Assembly: GCF_048771995.1 (NCBI RefSeq)
Contig: NC_133024.1
Coordinates: 114,853,501 to 114,917,500, forward strand
Length of the DNA stretch: 64,000 nt
Direction: 5' to 3'
From: Taeniopygia guttata
Taxonomy: Eukaryota > Chordata > Aves > Passeriformes > Estrildidae
Translations under genes and position numbers: made by a program
The notes under the pieces: generated by a model
The model's database searches: none
What the model was told of the DNA's origin: nothing
What the model saw: the letters and a program-made list of their open reading frames with translations, nothing else
Part shown: positions 58,101 through 64,000 of the stretch, piece after piece
Layout of the letters: each line of letters begins with the position of its first letter
How positions within the stretch are numbered: the stretch's first letter is position 1

Positions 58101-61100
58101 TACTTACCCTGTAACAACGCTGTTGCTTACCCTGTAACAAGGCTGTTGCTTACCCTGTAACAAGGCTGTTACTTACCCTGTAACATCGTTGTTGCTTACC
58201 CTGTAACAAGGCTGTTCCTTACCCTGTAACAAGGCTGTTGCTTACCCTGTAACATCGCTGTTACTTACCCTGTAACAAGGCTGTTACTTACCCTGTAACA
58301 TCGCTGTTACTTACCCTGTAACAAGGCTGTTCCTTACCCTGTAACAAGGCTGTTGCTTACCCTGTAACAACGCTGTTGCTTACCCTGTAACAAGGCTGTT
58401 GCTTACCCTGTAACAGTGCTGTTACTTACCCTGTAACAAGGCTGTTGCTTACCCTGTAACAGCGCTGTTACTTACCCTGTAACATCGCTGTTGCTTACCC
58501 TGTAACAGCGCTGTTGCTTACCCTGTAACAAGGCTGTTACCCTGTAACAAGGCTGTTACTTACCCTGTAACAGCTCTGTTGCTTACCCTGTAACAACGCT
58601 GTTGCTTACCCTGTAACAAGGCTGTTACCCTGTAACAAGGCTGTTACTTACCCTGTAACAGCGCTGTTGCTTACCCTGTAACATCGCTGTTGCTTACCCT
58701 GTAACAAGGCTGTTGTTTACCCTGTAACAAGGCTGTTGCTTACCCTGTAACATCGCTGTTACTTACCCTGTAACAAGGCTGTTGCTTACCCTGTAACATC
58801 GCTGTTACTTACCCTGTAACAAGGCTGTTACTTACCCTGTAACATCGCTGTTACTTACCCTGTAACAAGGCTGTTACTTACCCTGTAACAAGGCTGTTAC
58901 TTACCCTGTAACAAGGCTGTTGCTTACCCTGTAACAAGGCTGTTACTTACCCTGTAACAAGGCTGTTACTTACCCTGTAACAAGGCTGTTGCTTACCCTG
59001 TAGCAAGGCTGTTGCTTACCCTGTAACAAGGCTGTTACTTACCCCACGTCCCCCGTGCTGCTGCCCCCTCCGAGCCCATCAGCGGTGTCTGTTTCCAAAC
59101 TCTCCTCTGAGCTTTTCCGTTTCCTGCTCCTACTTTCCTCGAGCAAAGGTAAGGAGAACTCTATGCCTGGGCAGAGCAAAGGCAGCAGTGAGTGCCGCGT
59201 GCCAGCCCTGCCCCGTGCCCGCGCCCCGTGCCCTTACCGTCGCCGCGCATGGCGTCGCGCAGGCCGCGCGTGGTGGGCGCGATGGCGGCGGTGGGCACGG
59301 CGCTGCCCGCCAGCCCCGCGGCGCGGAACAGCACCGAGAACTGCGGCGCGCACACGTAGAAATACGGACACAGCCGGGCCCGCAGCAGGTTGTACAGGGA
59401 GGTGAAGCTCACCGACCTGGCGGGGAACAAACAGCGCTGGCACAGCTGGCAGTCCTGCCCTGCTGGAGAGGGAAGCTGGACGAGGTACGGAGGGAATGGC
59501 TCCCAGTGCCAGAGGGCAGGGCTGGGTGGGAGATTGGGATTTGGGAATTGTTCCCTGGCAGGGGGGCAGGTCCTGGCACAGGGTGCCCAGAGCAGATCGC
59601 TGGCAGTGCCCAAGGCCAGGCTGGACACTGGCACTGGGAGCAGCCTGGCACAGCGGATGATGTCCCCGTGGCAGAGGTTGAAATGCAATGATCCCTACGC
59701 TCCCCTCCAACCCAACCCATGCCACGACTCTGATTAGTTAAAATCTCCCTGTCTCACTCTATCCCAGCCCATCAGTACTTTGGCTGCACTTACCAGTCAC
59801 TCATGAGCACCTGCTGCACGGCCTCGTCCTGCGCCCAAGGACAGGCCTTTCCAGCCATCCTCCTGTCTGCCCCGAGGCGGGGGAACAGCGGCAGCCAGGG
59901 CAGCGAGGGGTGCAGCCAGTAGACCAGGCTCTGCTGGAAGGCACAGCGCAGCTCCGTGCACAGCCGCGGCTCCTGCAGGTCCCACAGGCCGTGAGGGGCG
60001 CGGTGAAGCTGCCACCCTGTTTTCCATTCCCAGATCTACATTCCCAGTTCCCATTCGAATCCTCATTCCCATTATCATCCCCATTCCCAGTTCCCATCCC
60101 CATTCACAGTTCCCATTCCCCATTCCTTATTCCCAGTTCCATTCCCAGTTCCCATCCCCATTCACAGTTCCCATTCCCCATTCCTTATTCCCAGTTCCAT
60201 TCCCAGTTCCCATCCCCATTCCCAGTTCCCATCCCCATTCCTTATTCCCAGTTCCATTCCCAGTTCCCATCCCCATATCCCATCCCCATTCACAGTTCCC
60301 ATTCCCCATTCCTTACTCCCAGTTCCTATTCCCAGTTCCCAGTTCCCATCCACATCCCCTTTCCCAGTTTTCCATTCCCAGTTCCTGTTCCCAGTTTTCC
60401 ATTCCCAGTTCCTGTTCCCAGTTCTCCATTCCCAGTTCCTGTTCCCAGTTTCCCATTCCCAGTTCCCGTTCCCAGTTCCCATTGCCGGCAAAGCTGCAGC
60501 CCCGGGCCCAGCCCTCACCTGCACGCTCCGGGGCAAGGTGGTTTCTGCAGCTCTGCAGTGCTGGGCAAAGCCCTGCGCCTCCTCCTGTGCTTTCAGGTGC
60601 TCTGCCCAGGTGAAGGGTTGGGAGGACATGAAGAGAACCCGGGTTTTAATACTCCAGTCCGCAGGGAATTCCTGTCTTGGCGAGGAGGGAGCTTTGGGAA
60701 CAGCCAGAGGTGAATGAAGGCTCTGAGCAGACAGAAACAGCATCAGTTAACTCACAGAAAACTAAACCTGTTCACAGGCTGAACCAAAGGCACAGTTACT
60801 ATTTTATATATTATTATAATATTTATTATTATTTAATATTTATATGATTATATTGTCTATTGAATTGTTTATTATATTATTTATTATAGTATTTATTGTA
60901 TTGTTTATTATATTATTTATTGTGTTATTTATTATATAATTTATTCTATTATTTATTATATATTGATTTATAATTCTTATATTTTATATATATTATATAT
61001 TTATATTTTTTCTATTATTATTTTGATTATTTTACTCAGTACCAGATTCTAACAAAAATACTCCATTCTACTGCCTATAAAACCACATCAGAGGGCCTGC

Positions 61101-63147
61101 ACTCATGAGTCCTTCCCACAATATAAACTAGGAACAAATAAAGGGTAAATTGTCAAAACTAAAAAGCCCCGAGCCTGTTGTTTACAAAGACAAGAATTTC
61201 CATGCCAAAATGGTTATTTCATTTCATTCTCTCCTGGTGACTGTAATGTTACATGCTGAAAAAAGCCCTGAGCACCTCCAAGACAGTTTGCTTTCTTTTT
61301 TCTATCCTTCTCATTTAGTTGGAACTTCATTTTCTGTACCTAGAACGACATGTACCTAGAACAACATCCATTTCATTCTATTGAAACTCTGTTTCAATTT
61401 CAAGGGCTGGTTTTCAGGAATTCTTGCTTTCCTGTGTGCCTGATGAAGTGCTCCATTTCTGCAGCTGAAAACCAGAATGCAGGAGCTATCTGGTGAAGAA
61501 CATCCTAATCTCAACTACATATAAAACTAAGAAATAGTATAATTATAGTTATGAAAACTGAAAGAAAACAACCTCTGTCCATGGAACTACGATAGCACTG
61601 AGGTCAGGCAGAAGGCTGGGTTTTAAAGACTGTCACCAGAACAGGAATCAATGTAAGAAATGTCCTTGAATATGGACATTTTAGTACATTCTTTTACACA
61701 GAGATGGGCCAGCAAAAACCACGTTCGCCCTGAGAACAGCTGGAATCTTTTCAGCAGCGTGTGCCGTTCCATACCTGGCTTAGGTCGAGGATGTCGGAAC
61801 TTTCAGCAGGCTCCGCTCTCCCGGGAGGCTTCTCTTCACCCGCCGGCTCTAAAAACTGAATGAAAGAACAGCATAAGGCACAGCACAAAGGAAGCAGCGG
61901 GCTGATAACTTTAAAAACTGCCCTTGCAATGACATTTCCCGAGTGCTCCTCAGCACCCCGGGCTGCGAACAAACCCCGATCGGGGCGAGCACGAGATCCG
62001 CACCAGTGCTGAGCGGCAGCCCGAGCCCAGCAGGGCCTTGGGGAGGTGGGGGAGAGCCAGGGCGGCATCGGAAAGGGGCTGAGGGCGAGGGCTGAGGGCT
62101 GAGGGTGGTGGCTGAGGGTTGAATGTGATGGCTGAGAGCTCAGTGCAATGGCTGAGGGCTGAGGGCATTAGCTGAGGGCAGTGGCTGAGGGCTGAGGGCA
62201 CTAGCTGAGGGCTGAGGGCTGAATGTGATGGCTGAGAGCTCAGTGCAATGGCTGAGGGCTGAGGGCACTAGCTGAGGGCAGTGGCTGAGGGCTGAATGTG
62301 ATGGCTGAGAGCTCAGTGCAATGGCTGAGGGCTGAGGGCACTAGCTGAGGGCAGTGGCTGAGGGCTGAATGTGATGGCTGAGAGCTCAGTGCAATGGCTG
62401 AGGGCTGAGGGCACTAGCTGAGGGCAGTGGCTGAGGGCTGAATGTGATGGCTGAGAGCTCAGTGCAATGGCTGAGGGCTGAGGGCTGAATGTGATGGCTG
62501 AGGGCTCAGTGCAATGGCTGAGGGCTGAGGGCACTAGCTGAGGTTGGTGGCTGAGGGCTGAGGGCTGAATGTGATGGCTGAGGGCTCAGTGCAATGGCTG
62601 AGGGCTGAGGGCACTAGCTGAGGGCAGTGGCTGAGGGCACTAGCTGAGGGCAATGGCTGAGGGCTGAAGATACTAGCTGAGGGCAGTGGCTGAGGGCTGA
62701 GGGCTGAATGTGATGGCTGAGAGCTCAGTGCAATGGCTGAGGGCTGAGGGCACTAGCTGAGGGCAGGGGCTGGGGGCTGAATGTGATGGCTGAGAGCTCA
62801 GTGCAATGGCTGAGGGCTGAGGGCTGAGCGCGGCTGACCCCGCTGCCGGGGCTCGGTCCCACCTGCCAGAAGGGCGCTGCCGATGCATCCCCGCCCGCCG
62901 GGGCCGCTGCCGGAGGCCGAGGGGCGGCCGCCGCCCGCCGCGGAGCTTTGTCCAGGCTGGAGAAGGGGTTGCGGCGCCGGCCGGCCGCAGAGCCCCGCGG
63001 GGCCGGGGCGGCGGCGGCTTCCGCGGAGGCGGTGGCGGGGTCGCTCCTCCGCCCAGGACGTTTGCGCTTCAGCCGCAGCAGCGCCGGCGGCTTCTTGAAG
63101 CCGGGCGAGTGCTCGGGCGAGTGCTCGGGCTCGGCAGGGGCGGCCAT
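55013..63147 (-). CDS. DONSON: DONSON, 10 coding exons, 564 aa
   Basis: DONSON (downstream neighbour of SON) is a nuclear replication protein that helps load GINS onto MCM during CMG helicase assembly and protects forks. Exons in transcript order: 62863-63147, 61775-61855, 60519-60722, 59794-59972, 59238-59416, 59043-59166, 56856-56960, 56328-56526, 55280-55480, 55013-55150. All are GT-AG with matching phases, total 1695 bp including stop, 564 aa against 566 in human. Conserved landmarks: [81 protein letters not shown] and [15 protein letters not shown]. The N-terminal exon is Ala/Pro/Arg-rich and poorly conserved. Introns 1, 3 and 6 are filled mostly by three different tandem arrays. The ATG at 63147 has a good context (gccATGG) and gives the human-like SPGFKKPP start. 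Confidence 0.96.
55280..55480 (-). CDS. DONSON: DONSON exon 9
   Basis: Reads [20 protein letters not shown] then [18 protein letters not shown] and [11 protein letters not shown], matching human ITGPIMPHSLHSLTMLL and YPHEPTAVFN. GC-rich; phase 0 at both ends. Confidence 0.94.
55780..55970 (+). mobile_element. CR1 LINE 3' end in DONSON intron 8
   Basis: Forward copy: aggaagccctggcacagctg to ggtccctcccaatccaaacc. Antisense to DONSON. Confidence 0.85.
56328..56526 (-). CDS. DONSON: DONSON exon 8
   Basis: Reads [20 protein letters not shown] then [16 protein letters not shown] and [19 protein letters not shown]. Phase 0 at donor GTGAGG. Confidence 0.96.
56856..56960 (-). CDS. DONSON: DONSON exon 7
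   Basis: Reads [20 protein letters not shown] then [14 protein letters not shown], matching human [20 protein letters not shown] and the sequence after it. Phase 2 at donor GTATCC. Confidence 0.95.
57338..57654 (+). mobile_element. Possible ERV LTR (fossil) beside the 23-bp array
   Basis: Starts tgtggtagtatagag, carries a run like gagcaatgaatggacggtcc as in LTR R-U5 segments, and ends gatacaca, so TG...CA ends are present. It abuts the 23-bp array. No internal viral region is seen. Weak, based on layout only. Confidence 0.3.
57655..59040 (-). repeat. DONSON: 23-bp minisatellite of splice-donor-like units, DONSON intron 6
   Basis: About 60 head-to-tail copies; on the transcribed (minus) sense the unit is GGGTAAGTAACAGCCTTGTT plus ACA. 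Nearly every copy contains GGTAAGT or GGTAAGC preceded by ACA, a good match to the U1-binding consensus. Variation is concentrated at one T/C position (GTAAGT versus GTAAGC) and in the tetranucleotide before ctgtt. Two copies, near 58535 and 58624, lack the donor core (about 19 bp). The last copy is continuous with the authentic exon 6 donor at 59042. The array is about two thirds of the 2.08-kb intron. Confidence 0.97.
59043..59166 (-). CDS. DONSON: DONSON exon 6
   Basis: Starts [20 protein letters not shown] (human [17 protein letters not shown]) and ends in an acidic, Gly-rich stretch, STGDVG. The donor GTAAGTAACAGCC (59042 downward) is itself the first unit of the 23-bp array that fills the intron. 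Reading past it gives TAA at once. Confidence 0.93.
59238..59416 (-). CDS. DONSON: DONSON exon 5
   Basis: Reads [20 protein letters not shown] then [10 protein letters not shown] and [14 protein letters not shown]. Phase 1 at the donor GTAAGG. Confidence 0.95.
59495..59735 (+). mobile_element. CR1 LINE 3' end in DONSON intron 4
   Basis: Forward copy: ctcccagtgccagagggcag to aacccaacccatgccacgac. It fills most of the 377-bp intron, antisense to DONSON. Confidence 0.86.
59794..59972 (-). CDS. DONSON: DONSON exon 4
   Basis: Reads [20 protein letters not shown] then [20 protein letters not shown] and VLMSDW, matching human [20 protein letters not shown] and the sequence after it. It ends in phase 2 within the Trp codon at GTAAGT. 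Confidence 0.94.
60030..60485 (-). repeat. DONSON: TTCCCA/GGGAA-type simple array, DONSON intron 3
   Basis: About 455 bp of (ttcccattcccagttccca)-like repeats fill most of the 546-bp intron 3. On the minus (RNA-sense) strand this is runs of GGG separated by 3-4 bases, the pattern of G-quadruplexes. Confidence 0.93.
60519..60722 (-). CDS. DONSON: DONSON exon 3
   Basis: 68 codons holding [20 protein letters not shown] and [17 protein letters not shown], nearly identical to human. Phase 0 at both ends, donor GTGAGG. Confidence 0.95.
60795..61030. repeat. AT-rich simple repeat, DONSON intron 2
   Basis: Imperfect attt/atta repeat (tttattatattatttatt-like), low complexity. Confidence 0.85.
61775..61855 (-). 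CDS. DONSON: DONSON exon 2
   Basis: 27 codons: [20 protein letters not shown] then DILDLSQ. The acceptor AG just before 61855 keeps the frame; a second AG 7 bp on would shift it. Human is poorly conserved here, so the acceptor choice rests on phase. Confidence 0.8.
62080..62830. repeat. DONSON: Minisatellite with 73-bp higher-order unit, DONSON intron 1
   Basis: Built from ggctgagg-type short units. The landmark gaatgtgatggctgag recurs near 62121, 62221, 62294, 62367, 62440, 62487, 62567, 62706 and 62779, often 73 bp apart. It fills about three quarters of the 1.0-kb intron 1 and ends within about 35 bp of the exon 1 donor. Confidence 0.93.
62863..63147 (-). CDS. DONSON: DONSON exon 1
   Basis: Encodes 95 residues: [20 protein letters not shown], then [20 protein letters not shown] and an Ala/Pro tail to PFWQ. 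A 12-bp duplication gives the doubled EHSP. Donor GTGGGA, phase 0. Very GC-rich. Confidence 0.9.
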
Positions 63148-63460
63148 GGCAGAGCCGCGCTCCCGTCTTGGCGCCAAAGAGCGGCCGCTCCGCCCCGGGG
63201 CGGCGCTGAGGGAGCGGCGCCGCCATCGCTGCCGCCCTCAGGGGCTCTGAGGGGAGCGCGGCTCCCGCCAGCCCCGCTCCGCCCGCACGGGCAGCGCAGA
63301 GCTGGAGCACAAAGACACACGGCGCTGCCATTGTGTCCGAGCCCTTCAAATGCACCCGCACAGCGGCCCCAGGGGCTGCGCTCGGCCGCGGCAGCAGCGC
63401 TCCAGGGCCGAGCTCTGCGAGATGTGACACTGAACCCACAGGCTTTAGTCTGTCTGGGAG
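63148..63460 (-). promoter_or_regulatory. DONSON: DONSON CpG-rich promoter region
   Basis: GC- and CpG-rich DNA directly upstream of the DONSON start codon, continuous with the GC-rich exon 1, lacking a TATA box. The transcription start cannot be placed precisely. Confidence 0.65.
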
Positions 63461-64000
63461 CAATAAATGAATGTTTCAGTCTCCTTGGGATAGAAAACCG
63501 CTTTTGATTGCACTGTTCTGTCGTACACTGCTTTGAAAAGACATCATCATAAATACTAAACTGGTATAATTAGGGGTCCATGTGGGTCAAAAGTCGTCAG
63601 AAGTCATAAACAGGTAGTTAGCAACATCTCTACTAACAAAATATTTGATAAAAGAAAAAGCTGGGCTATCAAAAATTTACACAGTCCTGTCACCTGTTGC
63701 TCTTGTCTTTTACAACGTTTAAATTTTTTCCTGTGATCTTCTTTATTTTGGGCACACTGAAGCAAAGCTGAGCAGCATCAGGGAAAATCCAACAGCTGGG
63801 TCCACCAAGGCTTCAGAAGGGTGTGGAACTCCTGGAGGACTCGCACGCTTCAGCCGTGCACAAAAGCTCCTCTCCTTCCCGAGGCTGCACAGCAGCACAC
63901 GGGGAGTAAAATCAGAGTTCCTCCTGATTTCCTACACTCGCCCTGCATCATTTATCCAGCACCTTCTCCAAGTGCGGGGAGTGAGGGGACACAGATCAAG
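63461..64000. other. Right-edge region without recognised gene
   Basis: In human the next gene is CRYZL1, whose 3' end lies just beyond DONSON on the same strand. I searched for its last coding residues on the minus strand and did not find them, so at most 3' UTR could be here. Several TTTATT (minus AATAAA) occur, for instance near 63742. Confidence 0.4.

Noticed and set aside
57655-59040. CRISPR-like or satellite array interpretation of the 23-bp repeat
   Set aside because: Vertebrate intron with no spacers; units are contiguous, so it is a minisatellite.
59910-60713. 267-codon plus-strand frame of SPFP-type repeats
   Set aside because: Antisense to DONSON exons 3-4 and made of the TTCCCA array of intron 3.
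63148-63177. Upstream in-frame start for DONSON at 63177
   Set aside because: The codon there is TTG, not ATG; the ATG at 63147 has a good context and gives the human-like N-terminus.
63461-64000. Last exon of CRYZL1
   Set aside because: Expected by synteny, but its conserved C-terminal residues could not be found on the minus strand.

Overview
The window is bird nuclear DNA. It carries about two dozen CR1 LINE 3' ends (a family typical of bird genomes), at least one avian-type ERV LTR, and the conserved vertebrate gene order GART(-) / SON(+) / DONSON(-), which matches human 21q22. The repeat style suggests a neoavian bird, perhaps a passerine, but the species cannot be fixed from sequence alone. 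All gene models come from reading splice sites and phases by eye and from remembered human proteins; no database search was run.

Layout. Bases 1-14.4 kb are the 5' part of GART on the minus strand. The first coding exon (4392-4540) encodes the start of the GARS domain; the rest of GART lies off the left edge. A CpG-rich block at 14.2-14.56 kb with a minus-strand GTAAGT donor is the best candidate for the GART noncoding first exon and promoter. A 1.5-kb minisatellite directly abuts it. Bases 14.6-16.4 kb are AT-rich with no gene seen. Bases 16.4-17.6 kb are the SON CpG island. SON runs 17319-52204 in 12 coding exons, all with compatible phases, giving 3584 residues against 2426 in human. Almost all the extra length is in the 9.3-kb exon 3. 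DONSON runs on the minus strand, tail to tail with SON, in 10 coding exons from 63147 to 55013, giving 564 residues (human 566). The last 0.5 kb shows no gene.

The genes. GART makes purines. SON is a nuclear-speckle splicing cofactor with Lys-rich, RS, G-patch and dsRNA-binding regions. DONSON is a replication-initiation and fork factor.

Most notable observations: (1) DONSON intron 6 begins with about 60 tandem 23-bp copies, each carrying a GGTAAG(T/C) motif like a 5' splice site, running without a gap into the true exon 6 donor. (2) SON exon 3 contains about 5.6 kb of roughly 27-30-codon units sharing an S-x-D...S-x-S-V-E-K skeleton, but switching from strongly basic RS units to acidic units and back to RS units. 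(3) SON has two candidate early-terminating isoforms, an exon 6 extension with poly(A) signal at 37811 and a separate alternative last exon at 47453 with poly(A) signal at 47697; both would drop the G-patch and dsRNA-binding domain. (4) DONSON introns 1 and 3 are also largely tandem arrays, the latter G-rich on the transcribed-RNA strand.
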